64,000 nt of DNA from Thelonectria olida (taxonomy: Eukaryota > Ascomycota > Sordariomycetes > Hypocreales > Nectriaceae). A model generated the notes under the pieces. The model saw only the letters and a program-made list of their open reading frames with translations. It was not told the DNA's origin and searched no databases. Positions 10,764 to 24,151 of the stretch are shown here, piece by piece (position 1 is the stretch's first letter; each line of letters opens with the position of its first letter). A program made the position numbers and the translations under genes. The stretch lies in NCBI GenBank assembly GCA_020736575.1, contig JAGPYM010000017.1, positions 310,001-374,000 of the forward strand, given 5' to 3'.

Positions 10764-13700
10764 TGTGCCGCCCGGCGTGTTCACCTGTCTGTAGTCGAGG
10801 AGCATTGTCAGCGGGAGGGCGGACGAGCTTCCGCGCAAAGCCAAAGCAAAGGGCAGGTCGAGATGGGACGAGGGACTGGGGATGAGCCAAGGGAAGGACG
10901 AGGAGGAGAGCAGAACGGAGGAGGACGAGATGAGATCGAGCACAAGCACGATGGGTCAGGGGTCAGACAAGCATATGAATGAATCAAAGGGCGAGTTGGA
11001 GGATGAGGAGGTGGAAGTGACGAGTGGATATCCTGAAAGCGGTGGTGGGAGGTTTGCTGGAATGGAGGTAGCAAAAATGGGAGGGCGTCGGCGAAGGGGA
11101 AGATGGGAATGGGAATGAGAAGAGTGGATTCTTGATTGACAGCTCCTTGTCGGGAAACGGCTTGAAGATGGGATGGAAGGGATTGGGTTGGGTTTGGATG
11201 GATCGACAGAGTCGGTACTTACAAGTTGCCTGTTTGCGTTTGATGGGCTGTGCAAGTTGCACTTGTCTGCGCCTGCGAGAGGGTCGGGGGGTTTGGGGAT
11301 TGTCAGAAGGTGTGTTTCGAGTCACAGACGGACGAGGAGAGAGGGAAGATGGTTGGATGTGGTTGACGGGTCAGCGCGAGGAGTGGGCGGTGCGAGACAA
11401 CAAAAAAGGCGCGCGCTCTTGGTTTCTCCACGGTTCACACCCGACGAGGCCTGGGGGGATGCTCTCGTACACGGACGAGCCCTGTAAACTGGATGCTCTG
11501 GGCGCTGAAGGACCCAACGTTACAGTGGACCGACGTATTTGATCGTGCAGGCGATGCGAAGGCTGCCCGGCGGAGCGCGTTTTTTTCGGCGCTGCGCTAA
11601 AGCAGTGGCCGTTTAGAGCCCGCAACTGAGGTCAGATAGTGGAGTGCCTCCTCGTTTGTCGCCCAGGCTGCTGTCGGTCCAGGATCCAGTCTTGACTCTT
11701 GCTCAAGAAACCTTGGAAGTTGCGCCTGGTGGTGGTTCCGGGGCGGCCGCGGTCGAGTCGGCGAGTGGAGTGTTGTTCTGGGGGAGTTTGAGACGTGGTT
11801 TCGGCTGGTGTCGTTGTTACAGGTGATGACGAAGGGGAAAACAAAACACACACACACAGACGTGATGATGTTGAAGGGAGAAAAAGAAAAGAGATTTCCT
11901 TTCAGTCGAGAGCCTTAGGTCAATCAATATTAGAAGGTGACACTACTGCTGCAATGGGTAATTACAGCCCAGTAAATTAATTACCTCTACTACGTGGGAG
12001 GCATTCGCAGGTGCGGCGAGGAAGAGGCAGGTACGGACCAGAAAAGTCAATTCCTCCGACCTCCATTGAGATTGAGGTTGTGACCTTAGGTATCAGCCAC
12101 ACAAACAAAAGCGCGTCCCTACAATGCAACCGAAGCTTTCCACCCATTCTGTGTGCAGCAGTCCCCCTACAACATCGTCGAGCACACGTGCAGCCGAGTT
12201 CTCGCCCATGTACGAGCTTCAGTCGGCAGACAAGGCTATTAGACTCTGGAGCCCTGCTGCAGGGCTACGGAGGACTCCGTTGGGCTGTCAGCATGGCAAA
12301 TGACTGGCATGCACGAGCAATCAACGAATGTTTCGTTGGCCCTCGGTATTACATAGTTATTAACTTGCCTCCCTAATTTCGCCATTGACTATCCCTCGAC
12401 CGCCAAATCAATCAGCCTGCTACAGAGCCGAACAGAACATCCAGAGTGCAATCATAACTTCATCACTTCTGCTTCACCATCAATGGCGCGCACCCCTTCA
12501 TTCTCAGATGCAGATGGTCACTGCGTGCGGCATCCGCCTCCCCATGCTCTTCTACTCACTAGCGCACCATTGGGAAACTTGGGAGAAGCCCGATACGAGA
12601 CCAAGACTACAAGGGCATGGCGCTCCGATGGAGGCAACCCAAAACTTGATTTTAGCTCAGAGCTCTAATCCGCCTGGAGCTCTCCCAATGATGGTCTTCT
12701 GGGAGAGTTTGCGGGCTCAGTCGCTTCATGGCATGATGAAGCACTTCCGAATTCGTCCCATTTTGTACTGCAAAGATGTCTTTCTCGGTACCTCACAGCC
12801 TTGGCCCAGGCTAATCCATCATTCGGAACCATTGAGATGGGAAAAGGGAAACCGAAAATCAACAGAGACCCATCATTAAAACCCACATACCACTACTCAA
12901 GCGGATCATCCCTTACGATGATGCGGGCGCCCTGCAGATAACTAATAAGGCACGGGGAAATAAGGTAAACAGTTTTCTTGTCCATGGTCGAGTCGGCGAA
13001 AACAAGCAACTATCCCGGCTGCTTACGTGAAGGAGATTTGGGTAGAGAGGGATGTCCCCCGCTCAGAAGAAATGAAGAGACGAGGTGAGGGCTGGTTCGA
13101 GCAAAGGCGGTCACACAGCTTCGTGGCTCATTTCCTGTTCCTCTTTACTTGCAGCTCTCTCAATGAAACGACAGTCACCTCCCTCCTCCCGTTAAGAGGC
13201 GCAGGGCCAATCACTTGTCGTGAACGGAATGGACATGCCACCACTTCCTCATTGGGCTGCTCGTCGCGATGGTGCAGAGATGGCGGCAAACGGACGGCAG
13301 ATCCGGGGGGGCAATGTGCTGCTGCACTGCTGAGCAACGTTACGACGCCACGAGGGGCGAGAAGTTCCCTTGACGAAGCATTTGTACGCCTCAAGGGCAT
13401 CGTCGCCATTGGATTGGATTGGAATGCACATTGGTGCCGCTGGATGACTGGACTGTTTCTCGTGGCCTGGCCATATCAAATGCGCATGTGTAGCCAGCAC
13501 TCCCTCCTTCTTCCTCAAGGTTGGCCGTCCTCTCCTTCGATTCGGTTCGCAGAAGCGAAATTCAGCTCTGCATGGCCTCTGAGAGAGTGTGCAGCTCCGT
13601 GCCGCACACTGCACATGCAAGTTCCGGGGTCATCGCCGGCCCAATGCTTCCCGTTCGGCCGCCATGATACGACGCTTGGCCAGCCCGCACCGCCTGAGAT

Positions 13701-15623
13701 CAAACGCATGTTATGCACCAACGAAGTATTAACGGCATCTCTCACTCTCCGACCTTGTGTTCACTATCATTGTTATCGGGGAACAAGCGGCCATTGTTCA
13801 AACCATCGATTCTAATCCCTACCCTTAAGAGTGGGCTTCTACCCCGATCCAGATCTTGGCCCCCCGTTCTGATGACGGGACCATGACACCCAATGGTTGC
13901 ACCAGCTCCTGCAAACAGAAACTGAGTCCATCCGACCCATGCCGCCAGAAGCAGCAGCTACACCTTGGATTAGAGTTCTGCCCTTTTGTTCAGCTCTTGA
14001 ACTAATTATCGCACATGTTCAGCAAAGCTGCGCACCTTTTCTACAACTTGCGCCTTCAACTGTCTGCCCTTGATCAAATCCCAAGGTCGATGAAAAGCCA
14101 CGGATACCTTTGACTCTCCACTCTTCATCTCCCACAAGCTCCGCCACGTTCCCAAAAATAGGAATCTGATCGCGTGTCTGTGGCTGGTCTAACAACTGAG
14201 GTTGCCAGCTCCTCCTCACTCAAACGAAGACGCCTCCGCCGCAATCCGGGACCCCAAGGGCCCTTCCCATCAAGATGGATTGCTGACTGTTTTAAACGCC
14301 ACAAAAGCATCCTCCAAACCTTTTATTAACTTACAAGCATTATTCATCTCCCATCATCTTCCCCTGCGAGCTACCCAATCTGTCAGAGCTGGCTCGGCTG
14401 GGACGACGGAATCCTCCTCCCGAAAAGCGGGGATGCCGCGCACACATGTTGGCATCCAAGAACAACTGAAGGTCATGATCGGCCTATTCCTACAAGCTCA
14501 CGCATCAACGGCCTTTTTGTTTCTGAGACTCGCCGCTTTTACGACATCGTAGCCTGCATGAGCTGCCTCACACGGCGAACCCCAGTAAACCGAGACCCGC
14601 AAAGCTCGAGCAGAAGCGCCGCCTTCGTCGTATTGAGTGGATGCGTTCTTGTGCGTCTGGATAAATGACGGCATCCATCACGCGAGGGAATAAACGTGCG
14701 TAGTGGTACGAAAAATGTCCTCGTCGTTGCAAATAGATTAACCCGGCAGTGGTTGGGAGAATCGGCGGCGGCTAAGAGCAATCAACTGACAAGTTGACAA
14801 CTGATCAATTAGCTGGAGGTTGCCCCGGTGCGATCGACGCAACCGTCCCCTCAGTGACTGCACGCACCATCTCTAATGAGACTGTGAGACATTCATTTGA
14901 CGGACCAGAGACATGTCTTGGACGAAATTACGACTGTCAGGTTGTTCTAGAACAGCGATTTACTGTCCAACGTAGACTATGACACCATTCGTTGAACGCC
15001 TAGAACCGACTCAAGTAACAAACTACCTAGTAGGGGATATGACAGAGAAATCTTTCAGACTAGTTTGCCTTCTCAGCAGTAAGCCATCTTCGACATCACG
15101 AACCATAGACAGCATCGTTCATCACTCGGGCGTGTGTCAGTCAAGAGCTTTACCATATCCCAAAATTCCATCGCACCAGATAGTATCAATTCCTTGAGGG
15201 GGCTATCCGAGAGCATATGTTCACACGACCAGAATATCCACGGGAAACGGGAAACATGTAGAAGAAAAGATGGGTGCTGATTGAACCTTGCCAACACCAC
15301 ATCCACTTTGACCTATGTACAATTTCGCTGGACATTGTCCAGGCCAGGCAGTCGTTATCTAATATTGTCGTTGGTGGTTTTCCTACCCGTTCTATATGCA
15401 AGCCCTGCACGATCCCTTAAGTTGTGAAGAAAAGACAGGATGAGAAATGTAAAAATCGCCAAGTCGTCATGACCCTCAAAATACGCCGGTTGGGAGAAAT
15501 AAATGACAAGTCCCGTGCACGCTAAGATGTGTTATGCAATGCCAGAAAGACAGAGCTTCAAGAGCGTCTATCACCGTCTTTCAGTGACAGCCTCAAACGC
15601 TTGTTTCGTAGAGCCATATGCGA
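10764..15623. other. Gene-poor stretch of 4.9 kb
   Basis: It lies between the start of the Ser/Thr-rich protein and the 3' end of the SKG6-like gene. The first few hundred bases are purine-rich on the plus strand (CT-rich on the coding strand), typical of a fungal promoter and leader. Open frames elsewhere are short, overlap on both strands and carry no motif, except for one broken frame reported separately at 12483-12941. A short (CA)n run lies near 11848-11859. No RNA gene was recognised. Confidence 0.5.
12483..12941 (+). pseudogene. Possible broken small gene (one in-frame stop)
   Basis: A frame opening at an ATG in fair context (CATCAATGG) runs 152 codons with a single TAA at 12666-12668. 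The part after the stop reads like protein, for example SRYLTALAQANPSFGTIEMG, rather than random translation. No GT donor exists in the 60 bases before the stop, so a simple intron does not remove it. No family recognised. It may be a decayed gene or chance. Confidence 0.2.
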
Positions 15624-18035
15624 TCAAGGGCGCATGCCCCATTGAGGTTTCAGCTGGTCTTGCAGGGACGCTTGCGTGAAGACGGTGTCTCCAGGAAGTC
15701 GGCTGACACGTCCGGCTCCGTTACGGATGGCTCCAAGGCCACCGGGCGAAAGACCGCTGCGGTTACTCCTGATGCTTCCTGCATCACTCATCGTGTCTGA
15801 CTCATGGAACTTCTTGGGAGGTGCAAAGTCCAGACCAGTGAACGTACTCGACTTGCGAAGCAAGTGACTACCATTCAGTTAGTGAAACGTTCAAACAGCG
15901 TGAATCATTCAAGGTCAACTTACGGGCTAGGAAGAGCAGCCAGCTCGTCAAATGCCGATATAACAGGAGTGGCAGCTGGCACGGTAGGAGAGTATGGTCG
16001 TCTCTCGCCGAAGGGGCTCTGGGAGCGGCCGGCGACATTATCCCTGAAGGTATCAGGGGGGGCAAAGTCGATCGCGCCCATGATGGCAAAGGAGTCATCC
16101 TTCAGTTTGGAGGGAGTAGGCAAGGTAGTGAGGGGCGCGGGAGGCGGGAGATTCTTCTTGGGAGGTCCACGCATTCTCGCAGATGCTGATGAGTCGGGTC
16201 GGGGACCGAAAGCAGATCCGGCTCGGGGGCCGAAGGCAGATCCAGCTCGGGGGGCGAAGGCAGATCCAGCTCGTGGGCGACCTCGGGGGCCACCAGGAGC
16301 GCTCATACCTCCGATTGAACCATGAGGGCCATGAGGTCCGCCAGGTCCTCGAGGGCCGGGTCCACGGGGGCCGGGTCCGCCGGGCCCACGAGGTCCTCCT
16401 GGTCCACGGCGACCAGTGGGAGGAGGCGTCATGGCACGACGAGTGACAGGCTCGGCGTAGGGCATCACAAAAGCGTTGCTCTCGGGATCGAAGTATGCGG
16501 CAGCCTCGCCAAGATAGCGCTGATCAACGTCCTCGTAGTACTGAGCGGGAGGGGCGGGCATGGGCGGGGGGGCTTCCTTGCTGTCATCAAAGTACTCCTT
16601 GTAGAACGATCGAATACGGTTGGCACGATACTCGGGGTCTTCAGACTCGGTAACCTCGTCCGGAGGAAGGGGTCGGAAACCAACAGACAATCTCTTGTTA
16701 TCCTGCTGAGGGATTCCAAGTCCCAGGCCTTGAGGCTTCGGCTGCTGGAGGTGAGGAGGCACATCTTCATAATAAGACACGCGGTCGGACATGGCCATGT
16801 AGTCATCAAGGTAGTCAGAGGTGCGAGAAGTGCGATCAGGCTGAGGCTGGTATGGAGTGAACTTGCTGTCGCTATTCTGGTCATGGCTGGGGAGAGGAGC
16901 AGACATGGGCGCATCCATGCCAGGAGAAACAGGAGGCTTTGGAAGGTGGAAGTTCAGGCCAAGACCAGCAGCATTGGACTCACGGCCGCGATGAGGAGGC
17001 AGAGGAAATCCGTCAGTGGCGGGGGTGGTGGCGGCCGAGTTGCTGGCTTCGGAAAGAGGAGGCAGCTCAAACTGGGGGCTCTTGGCTCGGGCAGGTTGAG
17101 GGGCTTTAATATCGTGCTTCTCGTCAAAGTCAGAGACAGAACCAATCTCGGGAATGATGGCCTTGGGCTGGAAAGTAATATCCTTCTCAGAGTCGACAGG
17201 GGAGGCAGCCTTGTGAGACGCTTCAGGCATGGCAGGCATGGTGAACGGGTTGACCTTCTCGTCCGAAGGGGTTTCCGGGGACTTGGGAAGCGAGTTGGTT
17301 CGAGGAGGCATCCTCTGAGAGTGGATGGATCGGCCAGTAGTGACGGACATGCGCTTGCCGCTTGACTTTGTGTACATGGAAGACGAATCCTTGCTGCGCA
17401 TAGAGCCAGTCTCACTGTTGTAAGTGGCTTGCTGATAAGGGTCCTGATGATCGTTGCCGAGAGAACGGGCAAGAGAATGAAGCGAGTCCTGAGACTGTTG
17501 GAGGCCAGGAGGTAGAAGATATGGTGATGAAAGATTCATATCCATGGATAGCTGGCTCTGCTTGTGATGCAAGTTCTTCTCGCCACCACCTCCAAAGATG
17601 CTCTTGCGGTTCTTCTTCGTTGCTGGGTCATCCAGACCGAAATCCAAGCTCTTGTGAGGGTCGTTGACATCCTCCAGTCTCTGCTTCTTAACATTTCGCC
17701 GGTGGAGGTAGAAGAGAAGGCCTGAGAGAAGCACAACAGGAACACTAAACAAATAATCAGCATCATGTCATAGGCACTCTCAGTTCTGCTTCGCGCATCG
17801 GTTCGAGAACGTACACTACCATAACAACAATTAATGCGGTGCTGACGCTAGCGGGCTTCTCGCAAGTGTTTGAGTTCGGATTTTCCTTGCACTTGTCGCT
17901 GGATCTGGTAAAGAGTCGAGTGACAAAGTTGGTGGCTGATGCAGCCGTTTCGGAAGATGCAAAAGACGAAACGTCTCGGCCGGTATTGATTCGGGGCTGC
18001 AGGCGATAGCCCGCACTGGCGTGAGTGAGCCCCAT
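15624..18035 (-). CDS. Single-pass membrane protein, SKG6/AXL2-like transmembrane helix
   Basis: Exons on the minus strand are 18035-17815, 17744-15924 and 15867-15624, about 761 residues. The first intron (70 nt, GTACGT donor, GCTGAT branch) sits inside the membrane helix; joining gives TALIVVMVVVPVVLLSGLLF then YLHRRNVKKQ, so the splice is well supported. The extracellular N-terminus is short (about 65 residues). The tail of more than 650 residues is rich in Ser, Pro and basic residues, with a short DFGLDDP block after the helix, a Gly/Pro/Arg collagen-like tract and four RAGSAFGP-type repeats. Two copies of a DFAPP motif (AIDFAPP, LDFAPPKKF) lie near the end. In yeast, SKG6/TOS2-type proteins mark growth and bud sites; a polarity role here is inference. 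Confidence 0.78.
16205..16276 (-). repeat. 24-nt minisatellite in the SKG6-like gene
   Basis: Three near-identical 24-base units encode an eight-residue repeat RAGSAFGP (with one A-P variant and a fourth degenerate copy). Frame is preserved, so copy number could vary without breaking the gene. A collagen-like GPGGPRGPGG tract lies just upstream in the plus direction, near 16325-16415. Confidence 0.85.
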
Positions 18036-21000
18036 CTTGAGCTTGTGTGCGATGTTGAACTGAGGGCTTGGTTCAGATAGAGTGTTGACAACAATAAACA
18101 AAAGGCCGCCGTCAATCCTGGTCCAAGAAACGAGGTCTAAAGTTGGTTGGTAGACAAAAAGATCAAGGCTTCTTTCTTGTCGAATTAAATCCCAAAAACA
18201 GCTGTCATGACCATTAAGATTTACGAATTGCTGGAGTATGAACAGGGCGGTTGAGGTCGTGCGAGGTACGTGTCGGTTCGCTTTATTTACTTTGGAGGTA
18301 GCGGTCGATCGGTTGCGTTGATGTATTATTCGTTTCGTCGCAAAGTCGCAGAAAGCAGCAGGCAGAGAGCAAATCGAGGTTGAAGATGCCGAAAATGGAG
18401 AAAACAAAGCCAATAAGCAAGCCAGCGAGCGAGGGGGGGCAAACGAATGGCAGAGTGGTTGGTGTTGTGTAAAGAGTGACAACGGGGTTTGTTTCGTCGT
18501 ATCGTAGAACGCGAACGGAGCGAAAGGAATGAATGGTGGTGGGCGGGTAGAGAGCCTCGTCAATAACAAGAAGCCGACCCAAAAATTAAGGCTGGAGAAT
18601 AGTATAAAATAAAAAAAGAGTGACGAGCCCGCTGGCAGGCAGAGTTGGAGGAGGGAGGAGAGACAGGAGAGACACGGAGGGGAGAAGCCGTCGTCTTCTT
18701 TCGTCCTTTGGTCGACAGTTGAAGGTAAAGAAAAGAGAGAGACAAACTGACGATGGAGGAGAGTCGTAGGAGAGAGAGCAAGAGGGAAAGAGAGACGAAA
18801 TGGAGGAGCGGAGCAGCGAGCATGGGCACTGAAGTGTGGATGTACTGGAGTACAGGCGGTTAGGTACCTTCAGGGAGACTGCCCCGGAGACAAGGTACCT
18901 GGCTGGAAGTACAGAGGCACCAACGGCGCGCCAGGAACGGCGGATGGACGACGAGCAACGATGAGCCGGTGCGCGGGCCAGGCCCCGGGCATCCAACCAC
19001 TGACCCCGGCTCATCCCCAGGGGCCCCTGTGACCCCCAGTGGCATGCGCTTGCAGTGGATTTCCATAAGGTACTCGCCTACCTCTCCTCCTTCATGGTAA
19101 GGGACGCAGCTCGTGCGAGGTACCCGTCGTCGCCCACCGCAAGCCCCCCCGAGGGCTTTGAACAGCACCTACCAGTTACAGAACTGGGTGGCCTGTAATT
19201 TGGTCGGGTGTGCCTAACCCCAGTTCACCTGGACGGGCAGGACGGGCGCCCGTTGTGTCCTGCCATCATCAATCTCTTCCACGAGGCAGTCAGTCTCGGT
19301 AGCTGTCTTGCCCCCTAATTTGGCTGGTTCTATATTAGGAGAGGCGGGACGGGAGGTGCTCTGAGATCCATCGAAGGCCTTGTACGAGTCGCTTCCCTGC
19401 AGATAGACACAACCCAACGCGGAGTCATTCATGTGCACTCAATCAAGAGACGTGATGGCAGAGCATCAAGAAAACGTCCCCCTGAACAAGCGGTCGATAG
19501 TCCCAGTCTTCATCAGAGCTGTCATTGGACGAGCGCCCTCCGACGCCCCCCTCCAAGCCTCTCCAAGAGAGATTGAGCTGTGGATCCCCCTCACTGCTTA
19601 ATCCTTGAAAGGTTGTCGCTGCAAGGCTTGCAAAAGGGGGACCGGGTCGTGAGGAGATTGGGCGGAAGGGGCGCCGTGGTCCACAATCAAGCCGCTGTTC
19701 CAACTTCCCCGTTGAACCCACCATTCATCATGTTTTGGAGGAACGAGGACCCTGCGAAAATGGTCGACGAACAGGAGAGATGGAGAAACGACAATTAATT
19801 AGGTGAGACAATTCGTGGGCGTGTGAAGAGCGAACCAAGGAAATCAAGGAAATCAAGGAGTCGAGGGGAGTCGAGGAATTCGGGGGGGTTTGCCTGCACG
19901 TTATTGTCGTTGCACGAGTGCTGATAATATCGATGTGGTAATAATGGAGGTCGTGCCGAGTCATAGTAGAGATGATAATTAATGGCTGTGATAGCCAGGG
20001 GCAAATCATGGGAGAATGTCCACTTTCACAGGACGCTCTCGTGGTGTCTTTCAAAGGGCACATGTCTTAGGAGAGGGGAAGAAGAAAAGAAACATTTGGG
20101 AGACATGCCGCACACATGGAGCAATTTCCAAAGGGACCAGAGACATTTCATCGTCGCTTGCCTTGTTCCCCGTATCCGATGTGCCGACAGAATTCGCGAA
20201 TATGCAAGTGCTGCATGAAGAAGCCGTCGTGCCTTGCAGAACCGCCCGCCCTTGCACAATCACGCATTGGCTGGTTGTTTCCTTGCACAACACCACCGCC
20301 CAATCCAATGCGCGCACGAGACTGGCTATTATCCCCGACGATGGAATGGGGACCTTTCATCTGGCCGAGTGGGGAGATGGAAGCAAGTGGCGCCGTCTTG
20401 TCATCCGTAAGGGGCAAACCCGTCGGCCAGTGTGGGTGGCGTCCCCAGATGCAGGTACGCGGCCGTCGTCATTCGTTCCTTTTTTGAACGAGTTTTCGTT
20501 TTCTTTTTTTGCTTTTGCCGTCGGTGGCTGGTGTTGAGGTGTGTTCCTTTTTGGTGGTTGGTTTTGGACACGAGACGTGATATAAACTGTCTCCCGTCAG
20601 CCTGTTTTTTGCTTCAGCCTTCGTTCAGGCCAACAACATGTCAGTTCTGATGTCCTAAATGCGTCAGTGGCTGTCCAACCAGCATTGCTTTAATTCTCTG
20701 CCCCTCTCCCTGCAAGGCCTGCCGCTCTCCATCTCAGGGCTCCGTAGATATCCGTAGGCTCCGTGGATGAATACCATATCTGACTGCCCGCTATTGCATT
20801 GGTCTAGTTATTATTAGCTTAGTTGGTCGGTATATGTGCTTCGTTCATCAAGCACAGTAAAAGGCTCTTTTTTAGCTCCTAGTCCGGCCTTGCTTTTCAC
20901 AGCCTCGGTAAGGATCGACGAATATCTCATCTCATGAGTCGACCTCCAACAGAGCGTCGGATATCGGACATTGTCTCACTTGACTCTTGCCCTGTAGAAT

Positions 21001-22067
21001 CCCAATTGCTTGTAGGGCCCGTCATCCGGTCTGTGTGGATTCAAAGCCCTCGGTCTCGCAGTCCGGTGCAGGGAGTTGTCAAGCATAATCATGTAATTAG
21101 TTTTGTTCTCCCAAAATCCATCGTACTTGTTCCCGTGCGTGCGCTGTTCCCGTTCCTCACCATCGGTGGGTTTTTTTTCTATTTTCAATCCGCACACGTA
21201 CGCGGTCCTAGTGGAGATGCCCCGGCCCCCCGTCCAGCGCAGCGCATTTCGGCTCTCCTCTTTTCATCTTTGGGGACCCAGCCCAAAACAAGGCCACAAG
21301 ATTTCAGGGCTTCAATCAGGCCGACGAATCCAGCTTCCGATTACCAAGATTGCAAAGGCCCTAGGAAATGTCACTGCTGTCACCTTAGTTATGTTACGTG
21401 GTGTAGCACCGAGCATGGTTCCCCTGAAGCTGGGCGAAGCTTGACGTGAAATCTTGTCACTCGTTGCCAACGCACATCATTTCTTCTAGACTCTCGTGGC
21501 CTTGCCTCGCTCGGTCCAGTGTTTGACATTGATAGCCCTCCTAATTCGGCCAGTCCGCGTATCTTTGGCCCAGAGGCGTTGCTGCAACATTGTCATCTCC
21601 ATAGTGCGCCATCTGCCCACCATGGCTTGATACACCTCGCTCAGTCGCCCAACGATGATATTCACTTGGACAAGCAGTTACGTAGGCCCGTGAAATTCAT
21701 CATCAATGCCATCTTCCAAGCCGCACTTCCGCATGCATCATTCGTGCTCATTCCCTCATCCTTGCACAGCGGCTATCCGGACCCATGTCGCACCACCAAA
21801 TGCACAACCAACAGTACTATGTATCAATATTGACATCTCTGCAAATACCTCAGTCCTTGGCCCTTGCCACCGTGATCCTTGCGTGAGCCCCCGATTTCCC
21901 GAAATCGTGAAACCATCACCGCATTCTCGCATACGCAGCTGTTCCTCGTTGGTCGACGGTTTCACCTCCTCCCGAGATGTCACTCTACCCCTCTCATCCT
22001 AGGCTCTTGGGTTGGGACGAGGGCTTGAGAAAGCCAAGGCTCCGCCGGTGTCTCAGCTACCGTCTGT
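18036..22067. other. Gene-poor stretch of 4.0 kb
   Basis: This lies between the start of the SKG6-like gene and the end of the DHX35-like gene. The 18.3-18.9 kb part is strongly purine-rich on the plus strand, consistent with a CT-rich promoter/leader of the minus-strand gene. Short direct repeats of AATCAAGGA and GTCGAGGGGA occur near 19838-19880. The open frames present have no recognisable motif and conflict with one another. No tRNA was seen. Confidence 0.5.
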
Positions 22068-24151
22068 TCATCGGGGTTTGTTGTCTACCACGTTGTAAAA
22101 CTCTGGTGCGTACTCGAGCAGCCAGCCCTTTTCGATCTTTGTCAAATCTCGGATGAAGATCTTGCTGCCAGTTTCCATAACCTCGTGGAAGATGACCCAG
22201 TCGGCCTTGCGGTTAAACATGAGGGAGCTTGGGTGCGCGTGAAGCACTGTGCCGCCCCCGACATTGCGGAATGTCCCATCTGGTTGCATTCTGGCAGCAT
22301 GCGCAAAGTATCCTGACGTCAAGCACCGTCTGATCTGTTCCGCCTTCTTCGAGTTATCTTCCGACGACTTCTGGCCGCCCAGGGACTCGTCAACGTTGAT
22401 GTTGAACCTCTCGAGGTACCTCTTCAGCTGCGCTCGAATGCTGATTGCCTTGGTCATTGACTTGTAGTTGAGGTTATTTTCGTGACAAAACCTGGCCTCC
22501 TTCTTACCTTTGGTGACAAAGGCCTGGTAAGCATTCAGCAGTGTCAAGTGGTCGCCCTCTTCCACGGCAAACTTCCTTCTCGACGTCTCCATCTTCTTTC
22601 TCTCCCCATCGTGGTGAAACCAGACACTTCCGCCAAGTGTCGTCATTGCGGCAATAGTCAAGACCTCGCTGAGGCAGCCAAAGGACTGCGCCGAAAGCAA
22701 CGTCTTGGCCATCATCGGCTCCACTGCCAGCTCAGCCATCCTTGTTCCGAGCGGCCGTGTGAGCTTTGCGTATTCATCCAATGCCCCAAGGGCATAGAGC
22801 AACTCCAATGCCTTTGACATTAGTTCGGACGGCGGAGGACTCAGAAAGTCGAATCTAACAACGTTGTCGATGCCGAGGGCCTTCAGTTGCAAGATTACTG
22901 GAGCCAGATTTGATCTTTGAACTTCGGGAGGGTTTGCCTCGGGCAGCGCTTGGTAACTTTGCTCTGTGTACAGGCGGAAACATTTCCCGGGCCGTGTTCG
23001 ACCTGCTCTACCTGCACGTTGTGAAGCAGAGGCCTTTGAGGTGGGAGTCGCCGTCAACGTTTCGATACCTGTCTGAGGGTTGTATGCCCTCAACTTGACA
23101 AAGCCAGTATCGATCACATGAACGATGCCATCAATGGTCACCGATGCCTCTGCGATATTCGTTGAGAAGACGACCTTTCTCGTACCTTCGGGTGGTTTGT
23201 CGAAGACGTACATCTGCTGTTCGCTTGAAAGACCTGCATACAGAGGCAGTGGGAGTAGCGGCCCGTATTTTGAATCGAGATCTACCATCCGCTCAGCAAC
23301 TGCTTCAACGGCATTGTCGATTTCTTCGCGGCCAGTCAGGAAGACCAAGATGTCGCCTTCCCCCTCTTGCGTGTGGATGTCAAAGGCAACATTGATGGCC
23401 TTTTCAACGTAATTCTCGGCGGGAGACTCCAGATAGAGGATGTCAATCGGATATGTCCTACCCTCGAGGCTAACAATCGTCGCGATCTGATCTTTTGTGG
23501 TTGCATGCTCATTGGAAGTCTGCTCCTCATTGCTTCGTGTGAAGAATTCCAAGAACTCGGTCGCCTGAAGCGTGGCACTGCTGATGATGATTCGCAAGTC
23601 AGGACGCTTCCGGCGAATCTTTTTCAACAATCCGAGGAGAATGTCTGTGCTGATGGATCGCTCATGAGCCTCATCCACCATGATGACGGAGTAGCGTGAC
23701 AGCAGAGGGTCAACCAGAGCCTCTCTGATGAGAAGTCCGTCGGTCAGGAACTTGATTTTCGTCGATGAGGAGGTGACATCTTCGAATCGAATCGAATATC
23801 CAACCTCTTTGCCAACCTCGCAGCCTACCTCGTCAGCCACCCGAAGGGCCACTGTCGTTGCTGCGACGCGACGAGGCTACATATTCATGGTCAGCCAGAA
23901 TTTTCTTTCATTGCTAGATGAGGACTTACTTGAGTAACGCCTATAATTTTGCCATCTGAGCACCAACCGGCAGATTCTAAGAACTGAGGGATCTGTGTGG
24001 TCTTGCCAGATCCTGTTTGGCCGATGACTATCGTGACTGGGAATTTCTCAATGACGTATAACAGGCTATCTCGGTGCTTGGCGATCGGGAGGAGGGCCGC
24101 GGGCTTGTGCAGAGCTGGGATGAAAGACGAGTCCAAGTCTAGATCTGTCAT
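22068..24151 (-). CDS. DHX35: DEAH-box RNA helicase, DHX35-like
   Basis: Exons are 24151-23930 and 23876-22068 (53-nt GTAAGT...TAG intron), 676 residues. Motifs in order are I GQTGSGKTT (44-52), Ia QPRRVAA spanning the splice junction, II DEAH (about 142-145), III SATLQ, V TNIAEASVTI and VI QRAGRAGR, followed by the winged-helix/ratchet HA2 region and the C-terminal OB-fold domain ending near the stop. Text such as NLAPVILQLKALGIDNV and KFAVEEGDHLTLLNAY matches the DHX35 branch more closely than Prp2, Prp16, Prp22 or Prp43. DHX35 is found in spliceosomal C complexes of metazoa and many fungi but is absent from budding yeast. The N-terminal extension is very short (about 40 residues before motif I). 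Confidence 0.92.

Noticed and set aside
13027..13815. A 262-codon plus-strand frame in the gene-poor stretch
   Set aside because: No motif, a composition like random translation, overlapping frames on the minus strand of similar length, and no visible intron or orthologue-like segment.
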